A stretch of DNA of 39,032 bases from Colwellia sp. (GCA_029938115.1 JAPYOP010000014.1:1-39032); one strand, 5' to 3'. Numbered from the stretch's first letter, positions 17,611 through 26,122 are shown. The notes: generated by a model from the letters alone, not told the origin. Translations and numbers: made by a program.

Positions 17611-18018
17611 TCATATTTTCACCCACATTGATAATAAAACAATCACATCAGTCAAAAAATCATTACCATGAGAAACATAATATTGACTTGAATAAACCAA
17701 AAGCTGTCTAGGTATAGCTCCTTGTTTAAATTCATGCACTAAAGCACTTATTAATTTTTTGCGAATACTCGTTAGATCAGCACTTATGTTTGCAAAGCCT
17801 TCACTACATTGTTTTTTAATACCTGCTAACTTCTTAATTTCATCGTTAGCGAATTTTTTAGTTTTGGCTTTACTGTCGTTTTCAAGCGGGGAAGTTTATT
17901 CAACCGATTGGACTGTCGAATATTCTATTATAGTGACGGGAATATTATTAAATTTATAAAATAAAAAGGCCGAGAAAAACAAACTAGCGACTAATAATGG
18001 TTTCCATAATTTTTTCAT
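17611..18018 (-). pseudogene. Membrane-anchored protein gene broken by an in-frame TAA
   Basis: From an ATG at 18018, with AAGGA about ten bases upstream, the frame reads MKKLWKPLLVASLFFSAF with a membrane anchor and stops at TAA (17896-17898) after 40 residues. The same frame then continues without interruption for 94 more codons to a TGA at 17611. That second part is normal-looking protein: NDSKAKTKKFANDEIKKLAG, then RKKLISALVHEFKQG and RQLLVYSSQYYVSHGNDFL. It lacks its own good start. The simplest reading is one gene of about 134 residues with a nonsense mutation. A sequencing error or stop-codon readthrough is also possible. The family is unknown. It lies 79 bp downstream of the methyltransferase gene on the same strand. 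Confidence 0.6.
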
Positions 18019-18097
18019 ATTGATCAAGCATCCTTGTTGATGGAAATATTTGAGATACTAACACTTAAATAATTCTCGGGAAATCATATTGATAATG

Positions 18098-18658
18098 TTA
18101 ATCAGGCTTTATCGCCACTATTTGTGCAATAGCTTGTTTAGAATCGTCATTAGTAGATGCACTGACAACACCATCAAAACTATGTAATATTTTCCAATCA
18201 GAAAACAGTTCCACAAGTTCACCTGATCTCAGTAAATAATCTGGATGTTTAGGTCGACCAAACTGAGCTTGTTGCTCGGTAAAGGTTTCGTAAATGATCA
18301 TGCCACCCGGTTTTATTGCCGTTTTAATTTGATCGAACAAAGGGCGATGTAAATAACGAAATACTATCACTGCAGAAAAGCTTTTACCTTGTAATGGCGT
18401 CGTTCCAACTTGCTCAAAATCCTCTTGCCAATATTGAGCGAGCTTTTGTTGCTCTGCAGTTAAGCTATTTAGCGACTGTTTCACCCGTTCTAGTGCTTCA
18501 CTGTTTATATCTGCCAACATTACTGGGGTATCGTTGGCAATTAAGAAAAGGCCATTACGACCACTGCCACAAGCAAGGTCTAAAATGGGAGCCTGTTTAC
18601 TTAACGCTAGCGCTTGTAACTGTGTTAAATATTTTTCTATTAGTGGCGAGTGACTCAA
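18098..18658 (-). CDS. Class I SAM-dependent methyltransferase (TehB-like)
   Basis: 186 residues starting at TTG, supported by AAAGGAG nine bases upstream. Motif I is ILDLACGSGRNGLFL at about residues 25-39. The acidic residue ending strand beta2 is in VMLADINSEAL. Motif IV is in FSAVIVFRYLHRPLF and the post-motif segment is KPGGMIIYETF. The size and the YLHRPLF/YETFT segments resemble TehB/UbiG-like small methyltransferases. The substrate cannot be read from the sequence. It lies 41 bp downstream of the TonB-dependent receptor gene on the same strand, so it could be co-transcribed with the zinc-uptake genes. A link to metal metabolism is unproven. Confidence 0.85.
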   Translation of the reverse strand: MSHSPLIEKYLTQLQALALSKQAPILDLACGSGRNGLFLIANDTPVMLADINSEALERVKQSLNSLTAEQQKLAQYWQEDFEQVGTTPLQGKSFSAVIVFRYLHRPLFDQIKTAIKPGGMIIYETFTEQQAQFGRPKHPDYLLRSGELVELFSDWKILHSFDGVVSASTNDDSKQAIAQIVAIKPD

Positions 18659-18699
18659 AGCAATAGACTCCTTTAAGGTATGTAGATGAATAAAAACCT

Positions 18700-21186
18700 T
18701 TAAAAACTACCGCGAATGCCAATACTAAAGTTTCGCCCCGGTAATGGCGCAACCTCTTTTAAAAATGATGAATGAACAAGCGCAATTTCATCGGTTAAGT
18801 TATTAGCTTTGAAATAAAATACCAAGTCATTGCCAATACTGTCAAAGCCAAAATCATTTAGATAATAATTAAAGTTCATATCCAGTAATGTGTAGGCTGC
18901 TGTCGTTGTTTCTAACTCTGCGATACTATCTTGTTCAAAGTAGTGATTGATGCTCAGTTCACCATCAAAATTATCTGCTTGATAATTTAACAAAGTACCT
19001 ACTCGCATTGGTGGTATTCGAGGTAAATTACCGCCATCCGTTAATTCTGCATGAATATAATCACCAAAAAGTGTTACCTTTAATGGGCTAGTGATTTGAT
19101 AGACGAATTCAGCTTCAAGACCATACATATCAACGTTTTCTTGTTGATAAATTAATATCGGCAATCCAGTTTCATCATGCTCATCTGCATGTTCATCTTT
19201 AAAAATAAGGCCGGTATCTTGTTGATAGTAATAATCCTTCACATGATTATAAAAAGCACTGAGTACAAAACCAAAATCACCTTCAAATTTTCGCCAAGTT
19301 AAATCGAAACTATAAGCGGTTTCAACTTCAGGTGAATGTGATGATAGTTCAACATGCATTTCATCACTCTCCTCTGCTAATGAGTCTTCTATCGCTTTCT
19401 CTAAAGAAAGCTCAAACATAGCCCCTACTTCAAACGTGCTTGTACCAATATGTGGACCAAATGAAAATAACTCGGCCGCGGATGGTGCTCTTTGTGATAC
19501 GGCGAATGATAAACCAAGGTTATAGCCTGAGGTATAATCCCAAACTAAACCAACAGAGCCACTAAAGGGATTAAAATGTTGTTGCTCGAACGACACGCTT
19601 TCATGCGCTTGACTATGTTCATGACCCGAGACCCCGATAACACTATCGTTGGCAGCAATTGATACTCGCTCAATTCTAGCGCCAAGCTGTAAAAGCACGT
19701 CACCAAAATGTTTCTCTTCTAACCAAGCAATAGCAAAGCTGTCAGTTTTTGATGGCGGAGCAAACGCTTCTTCACCGATGGCTTCAAAATCAGAGCCTTT
19801 GAAATGCAGCGTCCAAGCTCCTTTCCAACCTATATACTCTTGATGATATAAATCTGCTTTCATCTCAAGGCTTTTATTAGAAAACGTTGTGCCAACTAAC
19901 CCGGCTTCAATTTCTTGATGTTGGTAGTCTGTGTAGGCAAACTTGGTAGCAAGTTGTTTGATGAAACTGTTTTCGTAGTTTATTTCACTTAAAATCTGTA
20001 ACCTGTCTTGCTGCATTTTTGCTGCTGTACCTACTGCGTTATTTCCTTCTGACCAGCTTTCTGGCTCGTTTTCTTCTTCATGGCCATGGTCATGACCTGG
20101 GATACCATAATCACGATTCATAGTGCCGTAAGAAAAACCAACAAATCCTTGATCAAATAGATAGCTTGAACCTAAGGTAAAACCGCGAGATTTTGAAGCG
20201 CTATTAGCAAGGTGACTATTTTGTTCCTCATGATCTTCATCTGAATGCGCTTCTTTATCGCCATGAGCATCAAAATCATCTGGTAATTTATAATCACTGG
20301 CATCACGCCAAAAACCATCTAAGTGGAAAGCAAACTCTTTTCCTTTGACTTTCACACCATTTTGTAAAGAAAAAGATCCCTGACTTTCTTTCGCGACATC
20401 GTTATATTGTAACAACCATTCAGCGAGGCTACCTGTAGAGGTTGGCACTCGGTTATCAACTACATTGACTACACCACCAATAGCACCACTACCATAAAAT
20501 AAAGTAGCAGGACCACGAAGCACTTCAATTTGCGTAGCTGTACTGGTTTCGGTTGCTACTGCATGGTCAGCACCAACACGTGAGGCATCTCCTGCGTCTA
20601 AACCATTTTGGGTGATTAACACCCTAGGACCATCTAAGCCACGAATAATAGGGCTACTCGCAACAGAGCCATAAAAGCTTGAATGCACACCCACTTCATT
20701 TTTCAAGGTTTCCCCTAAAGTAGACGCTTGTTTTAATTTTAAGTCGTCACCAGAAATGACATTGACAGGTAATGCAGACTCGATAGTTGAAGAATGTAGT
20801 GGCGTAGCATACACATCTAACACTTCCATCACGGAAGGGGATAGTTCTATGATCACCCCTGAAAGGTCATTTTTCCCAAGGTTAATATGATGATTTTTAT
20901 GTGCATGATTTTTAGCACTTACATGTAGTTCAAACTTACCTGCGGCCAAACTAGAGAAAGTAAAAACCCCCTGTTTATTAGTTTTAACTATTTGTTCTGT
21001 ACCATTAATATTTACCGTAGCTAAACTAACAGCTTTACCGTGATGATCAATTACCTGACCAGAAATTGTTTGTGCTAATGTTGCTGAACTAAAACTGATT
21101 GAGCTAATAATTAATAAAGAGTAAGCCGTAAAATCGCGCTTTTTAACTACTGAGTTAATAGGCGAACAAATGTTTTTTAAAAACAT
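18700..21186 (-). CDS. TonB-dependent outer-membrane receptor, His-rich, probable zinc uptake (ZnuD-like)
   Basis: 828 residues. The signal peptide ends in SSATLA. A carboxypeptidase-regulatory-like beta domain spans about residues 40-115 (ISGQVIDHHGKAVSLATVNI). The plug domain is at about 130-250 (PVNVISGDDLKLKQASTLGE, then IRGLDGPRVLI and VLRGPATLFYGSGAIGGVVN). A 22-strand-type barrel ends in a C-terminal Phe (NFSIGIRGSF). Extracellular-loop regions carry many His/Asp/Glu clusters (AHGDKEAHSDEDHEEQ, HDHGHEEENE, GHEHSQAHES, DEHADEHDE). ZnuD-type zinc receptors have such loops. The gene lies 91 bp downstream of the small CxxC protein gene, whose promoter has a Zur-box match. Zinc as substrate is a supported inference; other divalent metals are possible. 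Confidence 0.88.
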   Translation of the reverse strand: MFLKNICSPINSVVKKRDFTAYSLLIISSISFSSATLAQTISGQVIDHHGKAVSLATVNINGTEQIVKTNKQGVFTFSSLAAGKFELHVSAKNHAHKNHHINLGKNDLSGVIIELSPSVMEVLDVYATPLHSSTIESALPVNVISGDDLKLKQASTLGETLKNEVGVHSSFYGSVASSPIIRGLDGPRVLITQNGLDAGDASRVGADHAVATETSTATQIEVLRGPATLFYGSGAIGGVVNVVDNRVPTSTGSLAEWLLQYNDVAKESQGSFSLQNGVKVKGKEFAFHLDGFWRDASDYKLPDDFDAHGDKEAHSDEDHEEQNSHLANSASKSRGFTLGSSYLFDQGFVGFSYGTMNRDYGIPGHDHGHEEENEPESWSEGNNAVGTAAKMQQDRLQILSEINYENSFIKQLATKFAYTDYQHQEIEAGLVGTTFSNKSLEMKADLYHQEYIGWKGAWTLHFKGSDFEAIGEEAFAPPSKTDSFAIAWLEEKHFGDVLLQLGARIERVSIAANDSVIGVSGHEHSQAHESVSFEQQHFNPFSGSVGLVWDYTSGYNLGLSFAVSQRAPSAAELFSFGPHIGTSTFEVGAMFELSLEKAIEDSLAEESDEMHVELSSHSPEVETAYSFDLTWRKFEGDFGFVLSAFYNHVKDYYYQQDTGLIFKDEHADEHDETGLPILIYQQENVDMYGLEAEFVYQITSPLKVTLFGDYIHAELTDGGNLPRIPPMRVGTLLNYQADNFDGELSINHYFEQDSIAELETTTAAYTLLDMNFNYYLNDFGFDSIGNDLVFYFKANNLTDEIALVHSSFLKEVAPLPGRNFSIGIRGSF

Positions 21187-21277
21187 GATTGTATTCCAAT
21201 AGAAGTATAAATATTCTACTTGGCAAACGACTTAGAGCAATACCCTAAGAAAAACCAAGCAAAGTAATAAAGTAAAC

Positions 21278-21613
21278 TTATTGAAATGTAGGCGGAGCTC
21301 TTAACTGAGGTTGAATAAAACTATTAAGCTTAAACTCTGCGGTAACGGCTTTAGCAACGCGAAGATATGAACTAACAACAAAAGGTGTTTGAATTTTGGG
21401 TAATTCAGCGGGTGTATCTAACCCCTGATGGCAGATATAACATTCTTGCTGTTCAACATTAAGTGATTGTTCGATTAAATGATCAGCATGAACAAGTGCA
21501 GACGTTAAAAATAACACCACAAAAACCATGAGTGCAATAGCATTCATGGTTATAGGGATTACAACTCGTTTTTTATTTGCTTCTAACAAGTTTGGCTTAT
21601 GGAACAATGTCAT
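21278..21613 (-). CDS. Small membrane/periplasmic CxxC protein of the zinc-uptake operon
   Basis: 111 residues. It has a hydrophilic N-terminus (MTLFHKPNLLEANKKR), one hydrophobic segment (about residues 23-41, MNAIALMVFVVLFLTSALV) and a periplasmic tail. The tail contains HADHLIEQSL, then QQECYICHQGLDTP, and ends in LRAPPTFQ. The Cys-x-x-Cys-His could bind metal or be redox-active. I recall similar short proteins, with a Cys-x-x-Cys and a terminal R-A-P-P, beside putative zinc receptors, but I know no assigned function. It precedes the TonB-dependent receptor gene, and a Zur-box-like palindrome starts three bases upstream of its ATG. It is probably an accessory or sensor of metal uptake. Confidence 0.7.
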   Translation of the reverse strand: MTLFHKPNLLEANKKRVVIPITMNAIALMVFVVLFLTSALVHADHLIEQSLNVEQQECYICHQGLDTPAELPKIQTPFVVSSYLRVAKAVTAEFKLNSFIQPQLRAPPTFQ

Positions 21614-21615
21614 AT

Positions 21616-21638
21616 CAACTGTGATAATATAACATCTT
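21616..21638 (-). promoter_or_regulatory. Probable Zur box
   Basis: The site was compared with the gammaproteobacterial Zur consensus, two TATAACATTTC half-sites inverted around one base. The right half (TATAACATCTT on the plus strand) matches 9 of 11 and the left half 8 of 11. A -35/-10 pair on the minus strand (TTGTAG, 17-base spacer, TATTAT) overlaps it, so repressor binding would block transcription. It lies just before the CxxC protein and zinc-receptor genes. Confidence 0.65.
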
Positions 21639-21677
21639 CATTCTTGCTACAAGTGCTTTAGCTTTTTGTTACCAAAA

Positions 21678-22847
21678 TTAGAGCTCAAAATAATCTTGAA
21701 ATACTTTGTACAGTTCTGTGCCTTGATTCACACTGGCTGAAGCAAAATGTAAAATAGGAATAACACATCTATCAAGACTGATATTATGTAATGAATCGCC
21801 ATCACCACTGCTATCACTGACATAGTTATCCATGCGTAAAATACGCGCTAACGGCTCTCCCGCGGGCAAGGGTTTACCAAATTCTGCTAAATAATCTACC
21901 ATGCCGCCCATTGGCGAATATAAAGCTTTATAGTCTTTTAAATAGCATGCGTAACGAGTCATTTCTTGTGGTTTAAAATCTTGCTCGTTATTCGTGGTGA
22001 TAACACCTTTATATTGCAAATAAGCGAGAATACTTTTGGCATCTTCTTCAGCAACAGCTAAATCTATTTGCTCTTGTGAGCCCAATTCAACCGTAAAGCT
22101 TTCTTTAGCAAAAGCGCCCTCACCCATCACGAAGCTTCGACCTAGCTCTTTATAAGCCTGTTGTAAGCTCCACCATGGACAAAACATGGCCTCATCCATT
22201 GCACCATCAAAGCCATTAGGAATAAAAATAGTATGAGGAATGTCAAAATAGTTAGCACTCGCCTTAGTATATTCAGGGCAATATAAATGCTTGCTAGAAA
22301 TAGGGCCGGTATGCAAATCTAAAACTAAATCAGCTTGATGCGCCATTTGCTGTAACTGATAAGCAATACGCTGACCTGTAGTTATTCCCCAAATATTATG
22401 TTCTAATTTTTGCTCAATTTGATCTAATAGAAGTTGTTGAAAATTAGCTTTTATTTCTTCCTCAGTAGCATCAATATTTTGCTGAGCAAAGGGCGCTATA
22501 ACCGCCTCATCAAAATGGTACATTCGATTCCAATTAACTCCTGTTATAGGATCAAATCGCCCCAGAGTATACTCGCCATTTTTATGATTACAAGCAACCG
22601 GATTTGCATACGGAACTAAAGTAATATTGGCCTGAATATCGCAATCACTTAACAGTTCAAGCAACTGAAAAATAACAGCATTACCTTGCACTTCTGCGCC
22701 GTGCATATTCGCTTGAATGTAGACATTAGGCGCAGAGCTACACATCGGCTCATATGAATAAACCGGTACAGTGAGTTTTGCGCCACTGGCCATTTCACCT
22801 ACGTGCATGATATTTTTTTTGAAAATATTACGTTTAAAAGTATTCAT
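21678..22847 (-). CDS. Succinylglutamate desuccinylase/aspartoacylase-family zinc hydrolase
   Basis: 389 residues from the ATG at 22847, preceded by a GGGG-containing site; a GTG 30 bp upstream is an alternative. The zinc ligands are His49 and Glu52 in NMHGAEVQ and a His in LVLDLHTGP. A substrate-binding Asn/Arg is in GVNWNRMYHF and a likely catalytic Glu in FTVELGSQEQ. This is the AstE/AspA (M14-related) arrangement. Known members remove succinyl or acetyl groups from amino acids. It is the last gene of a lysine-riboswitch operon with dapA, dapD and a LysA-like decarboxylase. I therefore infer that it removes succinate from N-succinyl-diaminopimelate, the step normally done by DapE. The longer-than-usual C-terminal region fits carboxylate hydrolases of the wider family, so another substrate is possible. 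Confidence 0.82.
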   Translation of the reverse strand: MNTFKRNIFKKNIMHVGEMASGAKLTVPVYSYEPMCSSAPNVYIQANMHGAEVQGNAVIFQLLELLSDCDIQANITLVPYANPVACNHKNGEYTLGRFDPITGVNWNRMYHFDEAVIAPFAQQNIDATEEEIKANFQQLLLDQIEQKLEHNIWGITTGQRIAYQLQQMAHQADLVLDLHTGPISSKHLYCPEYTKASANYFDIPHTIFIPNGFDGAMDEAMFCPWWSLQQAYKELGRSFVMGEGAFAKESFTVELGSQEQIDLAVAEEDAKSILAYLQYKGVITTNNEQDFKPQEMTRYACYLKDYKALYSPMGGMVDYLAEFGKPLPAGEPLARILRMDNYVSDSSGDGDSLHNISLDRCVIPILHFASASVNQGTELYKVFQDYFEL

Positions 22848-22900
22848 TATTACCCCATTGACATTGTCGCGTATCACTTCGTTCAGACGATTTACCTATA

Positions 22901-24172
22901 TTAAGCTAAGTAAGTGGAAGCCGCTTGTGCAGCTCTTATTTCAATCAACTTACCTGCTTGAAAAACATACTCTGCGGCTAATTGATGGCACAAGAAAAAT
23001 GGTATACTTTCAGTAAAACCATAAGCACCACAATAACCAAAGACTAATTTATCGCCAACATTGACATCATTCTGTAAAGGTAAATGCCCAAGTTTATCCA
23101 TGCTGGTACATAATGGCCCATGAAGATCAAAAACTTGGCTTGGCGCATTCGATTGACGAAGTAAGGTCACAGGAAATGGCTGTTCAGTAATAGCAGGACG
23201 AATAATATGATTAATACCCGCCGCCAAAACTAATTGATCTTGTCCATAATTCATTTTTCTATCAACTACAGGCACAACATAATATCCACACTCGGCCACC
23301 GCAAACCGGCCCAATTCAAGCCAAAGTTCGTCAACACCTGCTTGAGCTTTAATATCAGCCAAATCAGTAATTATTTGTTGCCATGACAAAGTATCGCCAC
23401 CTCCCTGCGCTTCACCACGTCCTTCATTAAGGTAATCAATGCCTAAACCACCACCTAAGTCGAGAATTTTTAACTCCATACCAATATCAGCAGCAAGGTT
23501 TATTAGTGGCGAAACCATTTGTCCCCACAGTGAATACATTTTTTCATTACTGAGCATATTGCCCCATTGAAAAATGTGTAAACCGCAAATATCTAAATTG
23601 GGATAGTCGCTAACATGTACACTTTGCCATTCTTGAACTGATAAACCAAAAGGCGTTAAGCTATTACCACCTAAAGGATTTTTTTCACCCTCAGGCCATT
23701 GTAATTGTACTCTTAGTAGCACTGTTGGCTTATCTAGTAGCACTGTTGGCTTATCGACTAAAGTTTGCTCTGCTATCACTTCATTCAACCACGTTAGCTG
23801 ATTTAAACTTTCTACCACAAAAGTCCGAACCCCTTGTTTTATAAAAGCGTTAAGTTGCTTTTTAGATTTAGCCGGGCCCGTATTAAGAATGCGATCTGGG
23901 CTAATACCTTGCGCCAATACTTGTGCTAATTCGCCTGAGCTAGCAACATCAAAATCAAACCCTTCACTATCAAGAGTTTGTATAATTTTTGACAAAGGAT
24001 TAGCTTTTACTGCAAACCACAGTTTAATCACATCTTGCTGTTGCAACTTGGCAAGGTGCGCCTTTAATGCATCAAGCTGATAAACAAAATAACCTTGCTC
24101 ATCATCTGAAGATTCATGTGCTAATAAAGTGCTTTCAATACTGGTGTCAAACCAAGTAGGTTTAGTGTTCAT
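22901..24172 (-). CDS. PLP-dependent fold-III decarboxylase, LysA-like
   Basis: 423 residues from the ATG at 24172; the longer frame begins at a TTG without a good site. The PLP lysine is Lys56 in LWFAVKANPLS. The phosphate-binding glycine loop is LDLGGGLGIDY. ELGRFAVAECGYYV corresponds to the EPGR motif, with Pro replaced by Leu. GPLCTSMDKLG carries the active-site Cys/Asp, and the conserved GAY is in FGYCGAYGF. This is the diaminopimelate/ornithine decarboxylase family. The lysine-riboswitch operon and dapA/dapD neighbours favour diaminopimelate decarboxylation to lysine, but the altered EPGR motif and the unusual C-terminus (FFLCHQLAAEYVF) leave room for a related substrate. Residues about 168-185 contain a duplicated heptad (DKPTVLL twice) from a perfect 21-bp tandem repeat. 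Confidence 0.82.
   Translation of the reverse strand: MNTKPTWFDTSIESTLLAHESSDDEQGYFVYQLDALKAHLAKLQQQDVIKLWFAVKANPLSKIIQTLDSEGFDFDVASSGELAQVLAQGISPDRILNTGPAKSKKQLNAFIKQGVRTFVVESLNQLTWLNEVIAEQTLVDKPTVLLDKPTVLLRVQLQWPEGEKNPLGGNSLTPFGLSVQEWQSVHVSDYPNLDICGLHIFQWGNMLSNEKMYSLWGQMVSPLINLAADIGMELKILDLGGGLGIDYLNEGRGEAQGGGDTLSWQQIITDLADIKAQAGVDELWLELGRFAVAECGYYVVPVVDRKMNYGQDQLVLAAGINHIIRPAITEQPFPVTLLRQSNAPSQVFDLHGPLCTSMDKLGHLPLQNDVNVGDKLVFGYCGAYGFTESIPFFLCHQLAAEYVFQAGKLIEIRAAQAASTYLA
23714..23755 (-). repeat. Perfect 21-bp tandem duplication inside the decarboxylase gene
   Basis: Two identical, directly adjacent 21-bp units occupy 23714-23734 and 23735-23755, each beginning TAGTAGCACTG on the plus strand. 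The duplication keeps the frame and repeats the heptad DKPTVLL just before a predicted core strand (RVQLQWPEG). Perfect identity points to a recent event. Confidence 0.95.
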
Positions 24173-24267
24173 AAATAACTTCAAATTAGTTTTGTCGCAG
24201 CAAGCTACGACCTTTATAAAATATTTATTCAATATAATAATTAACCATACAGTAACAAGGTGATTAA

Positions 24268-25017
24268 TTAACGAAGAATAGACTCGAGCTCAAGTGAGGC
24301 ATCACTCTGCTCATCACGATACTTAACAATTAAAGCACAGGCCATATTCAAACCTTGGGCTTGTGCCCACTCACCTTTAACAGGACGAGTACCCGGAACA
24401 ACCACGGCGCGCTCTGGAATTTCAGCGCCTTTTTCGCGCATCATTTGATTCACGCAATCATATACTGGTACTGATTTAGACAATGAAACACCCGGCGCTA
24501 ATACCGCCCCTTTTTTCACGACAATACCTTCCACTACAACAACGCCAGCACTTAAAAAGGCATCATCTTCAATAATCACTGGGCTAGCACCAACCGGCTC
24601 TAATACGCCACCAATTTGAACCGCAGCTGACACATGAACATTGCGGCCAACTTGAGCACATGAGCCAATTAACGCATGGCTGTCAACCATAGTGCCACTA
24701 TCAACATAGGCCCCGACATTAATATAAGCAGGCGGCATAATAATAACGCCTTCAGCAACATAGGCGCCAGCTCGAACTGATGAGCCACCTGGCACTAAAC
24801 GTACACCATCTTCTGGCTTGAATTGACGTGCTGGTAAATTATCTTTATCAACAAATCCTTGGTAATTCCCGTCAAAACTAATATTAACACCGGCTTTAAA
24901 TGCCGCTAAAATGCCCTGTTTAACTTCAACGTTGGCATGCCAATTACCATTTTCATCTTGATTTGCTGCGCGTAGTGCGCCACTTTCTAATTGTGCTATT
25001 ACATCTTGCCAGTTCAT
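24268..25017 (-). CDS. dapD: Tetrahydrodipicolinate N-succinyltransferase
   Basis: 249 residues; E. coli DapD has 274, and the N-terminal helical domain is shortened here. From residue 80 onward it is a left-handed beta-helix with hexapeptide repeats. It contains RLVPGGSSVRAGAYVAEGVI, NVGAYVDSGTMVDSHA, IGSCAQVGRNVHVS, IGGVLEPVGASPVIIEDDAF and VVVEGIVVKKGAVLAPGV. These match the E. coli DapD core closely. The enzyme adds a succinyl group to tetrahydrodipicolinate, the committed step of the succinylase branch of diaminopimelate/lysine synthesis. Its ATG overlaps the dapA stop in an ATGA arrangement, indicating translational coupling. Because the product is succinylated, the desuccinylase-family enzyme two genes downstream makes chemical sense. 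Confidence 0.92.
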   Translation of the reverse strand: MNWQDVIAQLESGALRAANQDENGNWHANVEVKQGILAAFKAGVNISFDGNYQGFVDKDNLPARQFKPEDGVRLVPGGSSVRAGAYVAEGVIIMPPAYINVGAYVDSGTMVDSHALIGSCAQVGRNVHVSAAVQIGGVLEPVGASPVIIEDDAFLSAGVVVVEGIVVKKGAVLAPGVSLSKSVPVYDCVNQMMREKGAEIPERAVVVPGTRPVKGEWAQAQGLNMACALIVKYRDEQSDASLELESILR

Positions 25018-26015
25018 GCGACATTCCTTTTGTTAAGGGGATTTTCAATTGCCTCTATTAAAGAGGCTTTGCTAAAAGAAGTTTGGTTAGTTTGTGCTAA
25101 CCATTGATTCATTTTTTCATCAAAAGCTAATAATTTTGTGCTATCAGTTAACTCTAAATGAGTTAAGGGAGGGCGTAGCACTGCTGTGCTAATCGCTTTT
25201 TGCTGATGCATCAGCACCTTTACTGGTATGGGATTAGCAACACAAAAAAGTGCCTCTACTGCGTTATTCCACAGTGGAAACAGTGACTGTGTTTGCCCTG
25301 CCAAGCACAGTTCTACATAAGACTTTGTCGCTATAGGCCATGCATTAGCACACACAGACACCAAACCTTCAGCACCTGCTGGCACTAAATAGGGCAACAT
25401 TGCATCTTCGCCACTGTATAATTCTATATTCGGACAATGCTTACGGTAATTAAGAAATTTATTGAGATCGCCACTGGCTTCTTTCATCGCCCAGCAATTT
25501 GGATGATTTTGTAAGTTTTGCACTGTGGCAATAGGTATTTCGACACCGCTACGAGATGGCACGTTATAAAGCATGCATGGAAATTTGGCTGCATCTAATA
25601 AAGCTTTAAACCACTGAGTTTGACCCACTTCACCCGGCTTGGCATAAAGTGGCGTACCAAGTAGATAGCTATCAATATTTAAGGTGTTACAACGATTAAC
25701 CCAGTTAATTTGCTCTGCTAAATTATAACCACCCACAGCTACCATCAAAGGCGTGTTTAGCTGCAGTTCACAAACAAACTCAACAATACTTAGCTGTTCA
25801 TCACTACTTAAAGCTAAACCTTCGCCGGTGCTGCCAAGTAATAACAAACCATTGCCCGCTTTTGCTTGCGCTCTGGCTATTTGTTTTAAACTAGTAAAGT
25901 CTATTTGGTTATTTTTAAGAAATGGGGTTACTAATGCTGTCCACAGAGGATAGGCACCAAGGTTTCTTTCGCCAATAATACTAGGCGGTATATGAATAGA
26001 TGATTTTAGATTCAT
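25014..26015 (-). CDS. dapA: Dihydrodipicolinate synthase family protein
   Basis: 333 residues from the ATG at 26015, which has GAGAG just upstream; a TTG 15 bp earlier is in frame. The TIM barrel has LLLGSTGEGLALS (substrate-binding loop), MLYNVPSRSGVEIP (the tyrosine of the catalytic triad) and WAMKEASGD with the Schiff-base Lys at about residue 178. This is the DapA/NAL superfamily. E. coli DapA has 292 residues, so this one has about 20 extra N-terminal residues and an extended C-terminus. Being first behind a lysine riboswitch and coupled to dapD makes genuine dihydrodipicolinate synthase activity likely. The family also includes aldolases for other keto acids, so some doubt remains. Confidence 0.87.
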   Translation of the reverse strand: MNLKSSIHIPPSIIGERNLGAYPLWTALVTPFLKNNQIDFTSLKQIARAQAKAGNGLLLLGSTGEGLALSSDEQLSIVEFVCELQLNTPLMVAVGGYNLAEQINWVNRCNTLNIDSYLLGTPLYAKPGEVGQTQWFKALLDAAKFPCMLYNVPSRSGVEIPIATVQNLQNHPNCWAMKEASGDLNKFLNYRKHCPNIELYSGEDAMLPYLVPAGAEGLVSVCANAWPIATKSYVELCLAGQTQSLFPLWNNAVEALFCVANPIPVKVLMHQQKAISTAVLRPPLTHLELTDSTKLLAFDEKMNQWLAQTNQTSFSKASLIEAIENPLNKRNVA

Positions 26016-26102
26016 TGCTCTCGAACTCAATAATTACTGCGTTGTGTACAACACAAAGCAAATTAGTTCGGAGAACTTGTAGGCATTTACTAAGAGCCAA
26101 AT

Positions 26103-26122
26103 AAAAACACCTTAGTGTTCTT
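26103..26122 (-). terminator. Hairpin in the dapA leader, candidate riboswitch expression platform
   Basis: On the minus strand, AAGAACAC and GTGTTTTT (loop TAAG) form an 8-bp stem with one G-U pair, followed by ATTT. It lies about 37 bases after the 3' end of the lysine aptamer and about 90 bases before the dapA start, where a lysine-controlled terminator is expected. The stem is AT-rich, so termination strength is uncertain. Confidence 0.5.

Noticed and set aside
17759..17959. A 66-residue rightward reading frame between cvfB and the methyltransferase gene
   Set aside because: It is antisense to the broken gene at 17611-18018, which has a proper ribosome binding site and a more protein-like composition.
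21278..21613. Cytochrome c interpretation of the Cys-Tyr-Ile-Cys-His motif
   Set aside because: There is only one CxxCH, no distal Met ligand in a cytochrome-like context, and the gene sits in a zinc-uptake operon. A metal-binding or redox pair is more likely.
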